A stretch of 64,000 nt of DNA from Ahrensia sp. GTDB taxonomy: Bacteria; Pseudomonadota; Alphaproteobacteria; Rhizobiales; Rhizobiaceae. The position numbers were made by a program, and so were the translations under genes. This document shows positions 33,842 through 42,268 of the stretch, in pieces. The notes under the pieces are model-generated. The model was not told the DNA's origin, searched no databases, and was given only the letters and a program-made list of their open reading frames with translations. Position 1 is the first letter of the stretch. Each line of letters opens with the position of its first letter. The stretch is taken from contig JAPPOQ010000030.1 of assembly GCA_028817895.1 (NCBI GenBank), forward strand, positions 124,001 through 188,000, written 5' to 3'.

Positions 33842-34230
33842 TCTCAACCGTGAGCGGAACGTTTCCGCGAGGCAATCCGCTCACAGCGGTGTGTTCGTTA
33901 GTTTTGCTGTCAACTTCTTTGTGTCAACGGCATTCTTCTACAGTCAATGTCTGAAAGCGATGTGTATCGAATCGCCAAGATCAAGAGCGGAAGTTGGTTC
34001 ACTCACGGCTAAAGAGTTTGAATGTCACCAATCGCAAACTGATTGGTTCATCTTCTCTCGCTTCACTGTTCGATGGCACCATTCTCGTTGTTTGAACGGG
34101 TTTTGGTATGCTGCGTTAACGGAACCATTTGGTGTCAACTCAACGCATCTTATGCCATTCAGCCAGCGCCAAATTCAGCAAGTTGGGGCATATTCGCTGA
34201 TCATACAGTCTACTGTTTTAATTGTGAAAA
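33842..34230. other. Gene-free stretch before tRNA-Phe
   Basis: Relatively A+T-rich. A perfect 9-bp inverted repeat GTGAGCGGA (33850-33858) / TCCGCTCAC (33876-33884) just after the Rrf2 remnant could be its old terminator, though no T-run follows. No open frame here resembles a protein and no other RNA was recognised. Confidence 0.45.
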
Positions 34231-34305
<75 letters not shown>

Positions 34306-34495
34306 ACGTGATTGATCAACTGGGCAAAACCGCACCGATCTTGGGGTACGCCAACCAACCGGTGTCATCTCCGGGTCGCTGACCGGCGTTGTATAGTCGC
34401 GCGTATCGGGACTGTCCAGCGTTTGTCGGCCTTTGTTGTGACGATCATGCCTCCACCACCTGTGGAACAACTCTCGTGCTCCTTAGCCTTGTTCA

Positions 34496-34705
34496 TCACT
34501 CGCTTGCGGAGCCTTGATCATCCTGCCCGGTGGAAAGCCGGTAACGACCATCGAACCAGTTTCCAAGATCGAGCTGTGCGCATCGCCTTGAGCAGAAAGG
34601 GTAGCTTTCCCGTCGGCTGGGTTGGGCGCATTGTGGACAAGGCACGGCTTTGCGCAACGGTGCAACCGTTTGTTCGACTGCGTCCTTCTGTTGGCCGCGT
34701 GACAT
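34496..34705 (-). CDS. yacG: DNA gyrase inhibitor YacG (zinc-binding)
   Basis: A 69-residue protein with four zinc-binding cysteines: C23 and C26 in CPQC, C38 and C42 in PFCSRRCAQLDLGNWF. The LGNWFDGRYRL segment after the zinc knuckle is diagnostic for YacG, which in E. coli binds GyrB and inhibits gyrase. It starts two bases after the stop of maf and belongs to the infA-maf-yacG group. Two other overlapping frames here are shadows. Confidence 0.93.
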   Translation of the reverse strand: MSRGQQKDAVEQTVAPLRKAVPCPQCAQPSRRESYPFCSRRCAQLDLGNWFDGRYRLSTGQDDQGSASE

Positions 34706-34707
34706 TG

Positions 34708-35331
34708 TCAGCGCATGCCCAGCCAGCTGTCATGCACCGGAAATCCCTCACCGGCCAGCAGCGTGCACGTCTCATAGAGCGGCAAGCCAACGACGTTGGA
34801 ATAGGAACCGATCAGCTTGATGACAAAGGCCGACGCGATGCCCTGAATGGCGTAGCCGCCCGCCTTTCCGCGCCATTCACCGCACGCGAGATAGTTTTCA
34901 AACTCCAGCGTTGAAAGGCGCTTGAAGCGAACCCGGGTCTCAACCAGCCTCTCGCGAAACTGGCCACTGGGCGTGATCAGCGCCACACCCGTATGCACCC
35001 TGTGCGCGCGACCGGACAGGAGACGCAAGCACTGGGATGCTTCGTCAAGCAAATCCGTTTTGGGCAGGATTCGACGCCCGACACTCACCACCGTATCAGC
35101 GGCAAGAATATAGGCGTCTCTGCGTTCGCTGGCACGCTCCACCCGAACAAGGGCAGCTTCGGCCTTCGTCTTTGCCAGTCGCTTGGCAAGAGAGCGGCCC
35201 GCTTCCGACTTTAGCGGCGTTTCATCGATATCAGTCGCCACCAGGCTGTGCGGCTCAAGACCCACCTGCTGCAACAAAGCCAAGCGACGCGACGAAGCAG
35301 AGGCGAGAATAAGTTTGGCATCGTCCGACAT
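34708..35331 (-). CDS. maf: Maf-family nucleoside triphosphate pyrophosphatase
   Basis: A 207-residue housecleaning NTP pyrophosphatase that hydrolyses dTTP/UTP or modified nucleotides. The N-terminal [18 protein letters not shown] carries the S-x-R-R phosphate-binding motif; later come [11 protein letters not shown] (catalytic Asp), KAGGYAIQG and [14 protein letters not shown], all invariant Maf segments. Length is normal. It sits between infA and yacG. Older annotation as a septum-formation protein refers to the same family. Confidence 0.93.
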   Translation of the reverse strand: MSDDAKLILASASSRRLALLQQVGLEPHSLVATDIDETPLKSEAGRSLAKRLAKTKAEAALVRVERASERRDAYILAADTVVSVGRRILPKTDLLDEASQCLRLLSGRAHRVHTGVALITPSGQFRERLVETRVRFKRLSTLEFENYLACGEWRGKAGGYAIQGIASAFVIKLIGSYSNVVGLPLYETCTLLAGEGFPVHDSWLGMR

Positions 35332-35386
35332 TGCTCTATCTCGACCAGCCCGCAGATGGTGAGGTTAAACCGGCCGCTCGCCCGGG

Positions 35387-35605
35387 TTACTTAAACCGAT
35401 AGGTGATGCGGCCCTTGGTGAGATCGTAAGGCGTCATTTCCACCAACACCTTGTCACCCGCCAGCACGCGAATTCTGTTCTTGCGCATGCGTCCTGCCGT
35501 GTGCGCAATGATCTCGTGGTCGTTTTCGAGCTTTACCCGAAAGGTGGCATTGGGGAGCAACTCGCTCACCGTGCCGGGAAATTCCAAAACTTCTTCTTTC
35601 GCCAT
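35387..35605 (-). CDS. infA: Translation initiation factor IF-1
   Basis: The 72-residue OB-fold initiation factor, full length, starting [13 protein letters not shown] and ending [12 protein letters not shown]. It contains the [14 protein letters not shown] segment that contacts the 30S A site. The lysine/glutamate N-terminus and the length match alphaproteobacterial IF-1. The gene lies 146 bases after the phosphatase gene and 55 before maf. Confidence 0.98.
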   Translation of the reverse strand: MAKEEVLEFPGTVSELLPNATFRVKLENDHEIIAHTAGRMRKNRIRVLAGDKVLVEMTPYDLTKGRITYRFK

Positions 35606-35751
35606 ACGGTCAATAAGTCCCTGCGATCATGTCGGTTGGTCGCTCCCCTGCGTGGCTGGTTGGGCCGCCAGGAGCAGTTAGCGGCGCTCTTGCGCGCCGA
35701 TTGCGGCGGAAACTAGAGCATTCGCCGGGTAATTGAAACAGCCGATACTCA

Positions 35752-36234
35752 TCACAGTTTACCGAAGCGCTCCTCAATGCGTTCAAACAATCGGTCACGC
35801 ACATCCCGGTAAGCAGCCAGACGCTGATCACGCGAACCTTGCACAACAGTCGGGTCGGCGGAGGGCCAATATTCCACCTCATTGGCTTCCACATGGTCCA
35901 TCTTCAAAGCCAGGTGATGGGCCGTTGGCGACAGTGTCACGATAAGGTCGAACCAGGTGTCGTCCAGAGTGTCGATGGCAACGGGTTCGCGCCCGACGAT
36001 GTCGATACCAATTTCCAGCATCACGGCGCCAACAAAGGCATCCTGTGTACCAGTGCGTACACCGGCACTGGCCGCAAACAGCCGGTTGCCATAACGCGCC
36101 CGCGTCACGGCTTCGGCCATGGGGGAGCGGATGATGTTGTGATTGCACAGAAACAAAACCGATGTCGGCTGTGGCAATTGGGTGTCTTGATCACCTGGCA
36201 AAGCGTTAACCGGGTGCACTGCCGCGCCAACCAT
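35752..36234 (-). CDS. Low-molecular-weight phosphatase family protein
   Basis: About 160 residues with the low-molecular-weight protein tyrosine phosphatase/arsenate reductase fold. The phosphate loop is C30-N-H-N-I-I-R36-S-P (C-x5-R), preceded by SVLFL; the distal acid is likely the Asp in WPSADPTV, the equivalent of the family's DP loop. The ATG at 36234 overlaps the stop of the UPF0262 gene (TGATG), so this start is preferred to the TTG at 36246. In Rhizobiales this gene regularly follows UPF0262 before infA. Physiological substrate unknown. Confidence 0.88.
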   Translation of the reverse strand: MVGAAVHPVNALPGDQDTQLPQPTSVLFLCNHNIIRSPMAEAVTRARYGNRLFAASAGVRTGTQDAFVGAVMLEIGIDIVGREPVAIDTLDDTWFDLIVTLSPTAHHLALKMDHVEANEVEYWPSADPTVVQGSRDQRLAAYRDVRDRLFERIEERFGKL

Positions 36235-36725
36235 CAACCCCTCCAATGCAGCACGCAGATCAGAGTAAACAGGCGCCGGGCCGTATCGAAGTCGATTTCG
36301 ATCTTGCCGTCCAGCCGATCGCGCAGCGTTTCGGATCCCTCATTGTGCAGGCCCCGACGCGCCATATCGATGGCTTCAATCTGGCTGGGCGTGGCGGAGC
36401 GGATGGCCTCATAGTAGCTTTCGCAGATCTGATAGTAATCTTTCACAATTTTGCGAAAGGGCGTCAGCGACAATATATGCGTGGCGACCTGCTCGTCGCT
36501 CTCATCGGTGATCGTAAAGACCAGTCGCTGCTCAACCGCGCCCAAAACCAGCCGATAGGCTCCGCTTCCCTCCGGTTCGTGCCCTACGGGACGAAAGTGG
36601 TTCTGTTCGATGAGATCGAAGATCGCAACGGCACGCTCGTGCTCGACATCAGCATTGGCGCGGCCAATGGTTGCGGAATCCAGCACCACATCAATCAGGC
36701 AGAATGTGCGCTCATCCCCTGACAT
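36234..36725 (-). CDS. UPF0262 family protein
   Basis: A 163-residue conserved protein of unknown function. Recognised by [46 protein letters not shown] and the nearly invariant C-terminus [22 protein letters not shown] at 36725 gives the family's normal length; the frame stays open upstream to 36830 but that part overlaps the DUF2948 gene. It is restricted mostly to Alphaproteobacteria and normally sits between hisD and an LMW phosphatase gene; here hisD is absent from that position. Confidence 0.92.
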   Translation of the reverse strand: MSGDERTFCLIDVVLDSATIGRANADVEHERAVAIFDLIEQNHFRPVGHEPEGSGAYRLVLGAVEQRLVFTITDESDEQVATHILSLTPFRKIVKDYYQICESYYEAIRSATPSQIEAIDMARRGLHNEGSETLRDRLDGKIEIDFDTARRLFTLICVLHWRG

Positions 36726-36732
36726 CGTTCGT

Positions 36733-37194
36733 TCAAGCCCCGTGCCGCGGACGACCACGCGCCGCCCAGGCGCCGCCTTGGTCTGCAAGTCGCACTTCGA
36801 TGCACTCGACATCAGCCTGCAAGGCCGCATCGCCCGAACAGGTTATGGTCACCGTTCCGGAAGGATCATTGCCCTCACTACGCAGAAAAGAGACGGTCAG
36901 AATTGACAAAACTGCGTCGGGGTCGCTCTGCGAGATGCCCGTGCTGCGCAAAGCTGAGACACGATCGACCTGCAAGAGGGAACGGCGTCGTTCGTCCTTG
37001 CGCGAAAACAGCCGACGCGCCGGGCTGGCTTCCCAGGCAAAGCGGTTGATGCCCAGCAGCAATCGACCATCATTTCGATTGTAGACGATGTCCGCCGTAC
37101 GCAGCACCGAATCCTGAATATGAGCGGAGACGACCATGAGGTCTTCTTCGTCCAGTGCGAGCAATTTCAGGTCTTTGGACATGGTCGCGTTCAT
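36733..37194 (-). CDS. DUF2948 family protein
   Basis: A 153-residue conserved alphaproteobacterial protein of unknown function. Family segments are [22 protein letters not shown] near the N-terminus, INRFAWE, and the C-terminal [24 protein letters not shown] at 37194 is used; ATG at 37182 (MSKDLKL) is equally possible. Its usual neighbours are murA upstream and hisD downstream; neither is present here, as the UPF0262 gene follows after only 7 bases. Confidence 0.9.
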   Translation of the reverse strand: MNATMSKDLKLLALDEEDLMVVSAHIQDSVLRTADIVYNRNDGRLLLGINRFAWEASPARRLFSRKDERRRSLLQVDRVSALRSTGISQSDPDAVLSILTVSFLRSEGNDPSGTVTITCSGDAALQADVECIEVRLADQGGAWAARGRPRHGA

Positions 37195-37557
37195 GGCAAG
37201 GGTATCGGCAAATGCTCATGCACCGGCCAAACCTCTGTTTGCCGATGACGCGCACATCAATGCCTTTCTGCGCAAACTGGTAAGGGCTGACAGTGCCGGG
37301 CGCAAGCGCGACCAGGCAATGGAAACACAGTTCTGGTTCCAAAACCGAATTGAATCTGGACCAAAGAATTCGCGCGGCATCCCTACAGGCAGGACAGATG
37401 ATCGTGTAGCCTTGCGGTGCTTTGCACCGTCTTCTTTTGGCAGGCGGTTTGCGCTAGGGAGAGCTTGGCGGTCGCCTTGTTTCAGTGTCGGGTCCCAAAA
37501 GCTGGCCGCCATCGGGCTTTAGGGAAAAAGGTGACGACAGTCACTAGGGAGAACTCA
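37195..37557. other. Intergenic region upstream of the taurine-type transporter
   Basis: Divergent region between the DUF2948 gene and the binding-protein gene. A short hairpin CGGTGC/GCACCG (37415-37429) is followed by TCTTCTTTT and could be a weak terminator or attenuator. A dyad GTGAC-GACA-GTCAC (37531-37544) lies just before the AGGGAGA ribosome-binding site. The antisense frame at 37216-37512 resembles nothing known. Confidence 0.4.
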
Positions 37558-38553
37558 ATGACTATCTTGAAAAAATTCGCAACCGCTCTGGCGGGTGCAA
37601 CCATGCTGGCGGTGTCCACCACCGCATCCTTCGCCGCGATGGACGAAATCACCGTCGCTTACTTCCTGGAATGGCCAATGCCGTTTCAGTTCGGCAAAGT
37701 GAATGGCATTTACGAGCAGGAACTCGGCGTTAAGATCAACTGGCGCGCTTTCGACACCGGTACAGCTATGTCTGCCGCGATGGCATCCGGCGACGTGCAG
37801 ATTTCCGTTTCTCAGGGTGTTCCGCCATTCGTGGTCGCAACGTCCGCTGGTCAGGACCTTCAAATTGTTGATGTTGCTGTTTCGTATTCGGAAAACGACA
37901 ACTGCGTCGTGAAGGCCGCTTTGGAAATCACCAAGGAAAATGCCAAAGATCTGGAAGGCAAGAAAGCAGGCGTTCCGATCGGCACAGCCGCCCATTACGG
38001 CTTCCTGAAGCAGATGGCGCATTTTGGTGTTGATACATCCACGATGGAAATCGTCGATATGGCTCCACCGGATGGCGCAGCGGCTTTCGCTGGCGGCAAT
38101 CTTGACATGGTGTGCGGCTGGGGCGGCAATCTGCGCAAGATGAAAGAGCACGGCAACATTCTGCTGACCGGCGCCGAGAAAGAAGAGCTCGGCATTCAGG
38201 TCTTCGACGTGACGTCCGTCTCCTCCTCTTATGCAGCCGAACATCCTGAGCAGCTGGCGAAGTTTCTCAAAGTGACCGCCGACATGAACAAGATGTACAC
38301 GGAAAAAGCAGACGAAATGCTGCCCGTCATCGCCAAGGATGCCGGTATGGATGAAGATGCCGCAAAGTCCACACTGGCCGGCTTCACCTTCCCAACCGTG
38401 GAAGAGCAGTTGAGCGGCAAGTGGCTCGGCGGTGGCAGCCAGACCTTCCTGAAGGAAGTGGCTGACTTCTTCGTCTCCACCGGTAACATTCCAGAGTCGC
38501 GTGACGACTATGCAAGCGCAGTGAACACTGAGCCGCTGACAGCCGCTCAATGA
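37558..38553 (+). CDS. Taurine-type ABC transporter substrate-binding protein
   Basis: A 331-residue periplasmic binding protein of the TauA/SsuA/NMT1 group. A signal peptide ends near residue 23 (SFAAMDE). The mature protein starts EITVAYFLEWPMPFQFGKVNGIYEQELGVKINWRAFDTGTAMSAAMASGDVQ, in pieces typical of TauA-like binding proteins. The open frame begins at 37417, but ATG at 37558 follows a good AGGGAGA ribosome-binding site and starts the signal peptide. The cognate ATPase and permease follow after a hairpin. The ligand could be taurine or another sulfonate or betaine-like compound. Confidence 0.87.
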   Translation: MTILKKFATALAGATMLAVSTTASFAAMDEITVAYFLEWPMPFQFGKVNGIYEQELGVKINWRAFDTGTAMSAAMASGDVQISVSQGVPPFVVATSAGQDLQIVDVAVSYSENDNCVVKAALEITKENAKDLEGKKAGVPIGTAAHYGFLKQMAHFGVDTSTMEIVDMAPPDGAAAFAGGNLDMVCGWGGNLRKMKEHGNILLTGAEKEELGIQVFDVTSVSSSYAAEHPEQLAKFLKVTADMNKMYTEKADEMLPVIAKDAGMDEDAAKSTLAGFTFPTVEEQLSGKWLGGGSQTFLKEVADFFVSTGNIPESRDDYASAVNTEPLTAAQ

Positions 38554-38624
38554 ATGTAAGTTAAGGGGGAACGGTCGCTGCAATTGCGGCGACCCGACCG
38601 CCAAAACTCATGCGTTGACTTGTG

Positions 38625-38657
38625 AACGCGGCTCTTCGCGGGCCGCGTTTTCTTTTG
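38625..38657 (+). terminator. Hairpin between binding-protein and ATPase genes
   Basis: Perfect 8-bp stem AACGCGGC (38625-38632) / GCCGCGTT (38642-38649) followed by TTCTTTTG. A leaky terminator here would let the binding protein be made in excess over the membrane components. Confidence 0.7.
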
Positions 38658-38725
38658 ACACGGGGCAAGTGCTCTGACTGTATGCGCCCAAGTGTGACGT
38701 TTCGCCAGCGCCAAGGGGAGAAGGC

Positions 38726-39529
38726 ATGGCCGATCTTTTGATCAATAATGTGTCGATGACATTCCACCTGCCCGCAGGAGGCAGGGTGGAGGCACTCAAA
38801 AACATCAATCTCACCATGAAGCAAGGCGAGTTGCTTTCCGTGCTCGGCCCATCAGGTTGCGGCAAGACCACGCTGCTCAATATTCTGGCAGGGTTTCTGG
38901 CTCCCACAGAGGGCAAGATGCTGCTGGGAGATCACGAGATTCGCGGGCCGCACCCCGAACGCGGCATGGTTTTCCAGCAGGGTGCGTTGTTTGAGTGGAT
39001 GAGCGTGCGCGACAATATCTCATTCGGTCCGCGCATGAAGGGCACTCCAAAAAGCGATTACGAAGCCAGCGTCAATCACTTGCTGGACATCACCGGGCTT
39101 GGCGATTTCGGTGACAAGATGATCTACGAACTGTCCGGCGGCATGCAGCAACGTGTGGCCCTTGCCCGCTGCCTGTGCAACGAGCCGGATGTGATCTTGA
39201 TGGATGAACCGCTTGGGGCGCTCGACGCCCTCACCCGCGAAAAAATGCAAGGGCTCGTGCTCAAGCTTTGGAAGGAAACCGGAAAGACCATCATCCTGAT
39301 CACCCATTCGGTGGAAGAGGCGCTTTTGCTCGGCGAAAGGCTCATCGTCATGGCCCCGCGCCCCGGGCGCATTCATCAGGAATATCGCCTTCCTTTCGCA
39401 GAGCTCGGCGTGGGCGCTGACTTACGTGAGGTCAAGAAGCACCCGGAATTCGGCCCCCGGCGCGAGGAGATTCTGGAGATGATCTGGAACATGGAAGAAG
39501 AGATCATGGGCCGGAGCGAGGAGGCATAG
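38726..39529 (+). CDS. Taurine-type ABC transporter ATP-binding protein
   Basis: A 267-residue ATPase of the TauB/SsuB group. Walker A is GPSGCGKTTLLNILAGF, the Q-loop FQQGALFEWMSV, the signature LSGGMQQRVALARCL, Walker B ILMDEPLGALDALTRE, and the H-loop LITHSVEEALLLGERL. The C-terminal ~50 residues are a short regulatory tail. An AGGGGAGA ribosome-binding site precedes the ATG. The permease gene starts one base after its stop. Confidence 0.92.
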   Translation: MADLLINNVSMTFHLPAGGRVEALKNINLTMKQGELLSVLGPSGCGKTTLLNILAGFLAPTEGKMLLGDHEIRGPHPERGMVFQQGALFEWMSVRDNISFGPRMKGTPKSDYEASVNHLLDITGLGDFGDKMIYELSGGMQQRVALARCLCNEPDVILMDEPLGALDALTREKMQGLVLKLWKETGKTIILITHSVEEALLLGERLIVMAPRPGRIHQEYRLPFAELGVGADLREVKKHPEFGPRREEILEMIWNMEEEIMGRSEEA

Positions 39530-39530
39530 C

Positions 39531-40862
39531 ATGTCGTTTAATGCAGAACTCATCGGCGAACTCGCCCTGGACGTCTTCTGGTTGCTCGTCGGAATCCTGA
39601 TCCTAGCTGCAATCTATGTCGCTGTGAGCATGATCTGCTTCGGCGTCTGGTATCTCATTCGTGGTCGCAATGCGCATAAGGGTGATTTTGTCGGGCGAAA
39701 AACGGTTACCTTTGGCGATGAAAGTGCCATTACGCCAAACCGGATCGCATCGGTGGCATCAGTCATTTCCCTGTTCTTGTTCTGGGGTGTGTTCACAGGG
39801 TCCGTGATCACTCCGCTTCATGTCCCCGCGCCTTATGAGGGGCGCGCACAGTTCACTTACACGGTTCAGAATGCGGCGGGCGAGACGCAGGACGCCACCG
39901 TTATCGTCGACGTCACGCAACGCGGCACGACTGCGGAGAACAAGCCCGACAAAGCCGTGCTTTCAGGGCTGGCTGCGGACGATTACAAGTCCACAAATGT
40001 GCGCATCCCCACCTCCATTCGTGCGCTCGACAATGATGCGGGCGAGGGTGAGGGGCTCGACATTGTTGCCATCAATGGCATGCCGGTTGAGCAGCGCAAC
40101 AGCGTTGATGTCGGTTCCGGCGAAGTTGTCTACACGCCGCAAAAGAGGCTGTTTTACAAACCCAATATCGGCTGGCAGATGGACCCGGTCTATCTACCCT
40201 CGCCTGAAAAGGTTTGGGAGCGTTTTCTGGAAATCGCGACCGAAGGCTATCGCGGTTTCACTTTGGCCGAACATGTCGGCTACTCGCTGATGCGGGTTCT
40301 GGTCGGCTTTTTCCTGGGTGTTCTGTTTGGCGTCCCGCTCGGCTTTGCCATGGGACTGAACTCCTGGCTTCGCGGCTGGTTTGATCCAATTGTGGAATTT
40401 ATGCGCCCGGTTCCGCCACTGGCGCTTATTCCGCTTATCATCATCTGGTTCGGCATTGGTGAGAACGGCAAGATGATCCTGCTGTTCCTCGCCTCGCTGT
40501 GGATCATGACCATTGCGGCACGTTCGGGTGTTTCCGGCGTGGCGATCCAGAAGGTTCATGCAGCCTATTCGCTGGGCGCATCCAAGTGGCAGCTTCTGTC
40601 GAAAGTGATTTTCCCCAATGCCCTCCCCGACATCTTTACCGGTGCGCGCGTCGCGATGGGTGTGTGCTGGGGCACGGTGGTCGCAGCCGAATTGGTCGCC
40701 GCCTCTCAGGGCGCTGGCATGATGATCATGGTCGCATCGAAATTCACACTGACCGATATCGTGATTATGGGCATCATCGTGATCGGAATCATCGGCTATT
40801 CGATCGACATTCTCATGCGCTGGGCTGAGAACAAACTGGTGCCGTGGAAGGGAAGAAGCTGA
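39531..40862 (+). CDS. Taurine-type ABC permease with inserted periplasmic Ig/cadherin-like domain
   Basis: At 443 residues this is much longer than the ~260 residues of TauC/SsuC permeases. The C-terminal ~215 residues (from about 228) are a standard binding-protein-dependent permease with the EAA loop in HAAYSLGASKWQLLSKVIFPNALPDIF. In front lie a membrane segment (residues ~13-40), a loop, a second one (~72-93) and then about 130 residues outside the membrane. That outer domain has FTYTVQNAAGETQDATVIVDV and SIRALDNDAGEGEGLDIVAING then GEVVYTPQ, which look like bacterial Ig/cadherin-type repeats. It could help dock the binding protein or another cell-surface partner; that is inference. A hairpin terminator overlaps the stop codon. 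Confidence 0.85.
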   Translation: MSFNAELIGELALDVFWLLVGILILAAIYVAVSMICFGVWYLIRGRNAHKGDFVGRKTVTFGDESAITPNRIASVASVISLFLFWGVFTGSVITPLHVPAPYEGRAQFTYTVQNAAGETQDATVIVDVTQRGTTAENKPDKAVLSGLAADDYKSTNVRIPTSIRALDNDAGEGEGLDIVAINGMPVEQRNSVDVGSGEVVYTPQKRLFYKPNIGWQMDPVYLPSPEKVWERFLEIATEGYRGFTLAEHVGYSLMRVLVGFFLGVLFGVPLGFAMGLNSWLRGWFDPIVEFMRPVPPLALIPLIIIWFGIGENGKMILLFLASLWIMTIAARSGVSGVAIQKVHAAYSLGASKWQLLSKVIFPNALPDIFTGARVAMGVCWGTVVAAELVAASQGAGMMIMVASKFTLTDIVIMGIIVIGIIGYSIDILMRWAENKLVPWKGRS

Positions 40863-40895
40863 GCGGATTGTTCCCCCGCTCAGCCCGCATTCTTT
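40858..40895. terminator. Terminator between convergent permease and M16 peptidase genes
   Basis: Perfect 9-bp stem GCTGAGCGG (40858-40866) / CCGCTCAGC (40876-40884) overlapping the permease stop codon, followed by a modest T-rich tract. It may serve both convergent units. Confidence 0.6.
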
Positions 40896-40902
40896 CTGTC
40901 GA

Positions 40903-42264
40903 TCAGTTTTGCGCCTCGACGCCTTTGCCCACCGTCACGATTGTTGGCGGGTTGGAATAGAGCCGTTTGGCGACACGCTTTGCATCTTCAATCGTCACGG
41001 CTTCGAGGTAGTCGCGGCGGCGATCGATGTAGTCGAGGCCGAGATCAGCATCCTGAATGGCGACCAGAACACCAGCGATCTTGCCTGACGTGTCGAGATT
41101 GGAGATGGCGTAGGATCCGATGATGTAGTCCTTCGCCTTGCGCAGTTCCTCCTCCGTCGGGCCTTCCTTCGCCATGCGTTCAATTTCGGCAAGGATCAGA
41201 TCAATCGCCTTTTGCGTCGTTTCCGCACTGGTTGCGGTGCCAACACCCACGAAACCCGCATAGTCATTGGTGCCGAGATAAGAGTAGACACCATAGGCGA
41301 GACCGCGTTTCTCACGGATTTCCTCATACAGGCGGGATGAAAAAGCCCCGCCACCCAAGACGTAATTGACCAGGTAGCCCGCGAAGAAATCCGGATCATC
41401 GCGCCTTATGCCGGGAAGCGCCATGCGGATATTGGTCTGCGGTGTGTCGAATTCGATGGCGATTGTCTTGCCCGTTTCAACCTCAAGCATGTTGACCGGC
41501 TTCAACTCCGCCTTTTCGGGCAAACCGCCGAAAACCTTGTCCAAAACGCCTTTCAACTCGTCCGCCGAGATGGCACCGACCACACCGATGATCAGGTTGT
41601 CGCGCGCAAAAACGCGCTTGCGAAAGTCCTCCAGGTCAGCGGCGGAGATGGCGCCAAGCGTTTCCGGCGTGCCATCAGCAGGGCGCTCATAGGGGTGGCC
41701 CTGAAAAATTGCCTCTCGGAACGCTTCGCCGGCAATGGATTGCGGATTGGTCTCCTGCGACCGCAAACGATTGAGACGGGCCGCCTTCATGCGCTCGATG
41801 GGCTCTTCGTCGAATCGTGGTTCATTGAGCATCAAGCGCAGCAACTCAAAAGACTCATCGGCTGAGTCTTTCAACGCGATGACACTGCCGGAGAAGGAAT
41901 CGACGGAAGCGCTGAAAGAGTATTTCATGCCGTTGTCATCGAGTCGCTCCTGAAAGGCCTGACTTTCAATATCGGCGGCGCCCTCATCCAGCATGTTGGT
42001 GAGCAGGCGCGCCGAACCTTCCTTGCCCTTGATGTCCTGCGTAGCTCCGCCCTTGAAGCTGTAAGACAAGGCGATGAGTGGAACAGTATAGTCCTCGACC
42101 AGAAGCGCCTTGATACCGGCGTCAGACGTTACGGTTTGAATTTCAACGGCATGCACGCGCGCAATCGGTTGCAGCGCAATCAGTGCGAATGCCAGCGCAG
42201 TTGTGACGATCACTCGAACCGACAAAGGTCCGGCTTGATGATTGGAAGTCAGTTTTGTGCCCAT
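40903..42264 (-). CDS. M16 family peptidase-like protein, non-catalytic subunit
   Basis: A 453-residue, signal-peptide-bearing (hydrophobic residues ~18-38) protein of the pitrilysin/processing-protease family. The zinc motif HxxEH is absent: the matching region reads ARLLTNMLDEGAADI. It keeps the C-terminal half with EEIREKRGLAYGVYSYLG, the substrate-binding R/Y region of non-catalytic partners. It starts four bases after the active subunit gene, so the pair forms a periplasmic heterodimer, as for the bacterial pairs related to mitochondrial processing peptidase. Confidence 0.9.
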   Translation of the reverse strand: MGTKLTSNHQAGPLSVRVIVTTALAFALIALQPIARVHAVEIQTVTSDAGIKALLVEDYTVPLIALSYSFKGGATQDIKGKEGSARLLTNMLDEGAADIESQAFQERLDDNGMKYSFSASVDSFSGSVIALKDSADESFELLRLMLNEPRFDEEPIERMKAARLNRLRSQETNPQSIAGEAFREAIFQGHPYERPADGTPETLGAISAADLEDFRKRVFARDNLIIGVVGAISADELKGVLDKVFGGLPEKAELKPVNMLEVETGKTIAIEFDTPQTNIRMALPGIRRDDPDFFAGYLVNYVLGGGAFSSRLYEEIREKRGLAYGVYSYLGTNDYAGFVGVGTATSAETTQKAIDLILAEIERMAKEGPTEEELRKAKDYIIGSYAISNLDTSGKIAGVLVAIQDADLGLDYIDRRRDYLEAVTIEDAKRVAKRLYSNPPTIVTVGKGVEAQN

Positions 42265-42268
42265 CCGT

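Noticed and set aside
37216-37512. 98-codon minus-strand frame upstream of the DUF2948 gene, considered as a murA remnant
   Set aside because: Residues show no resemblance to MurA motifs; nothing supports a gene.
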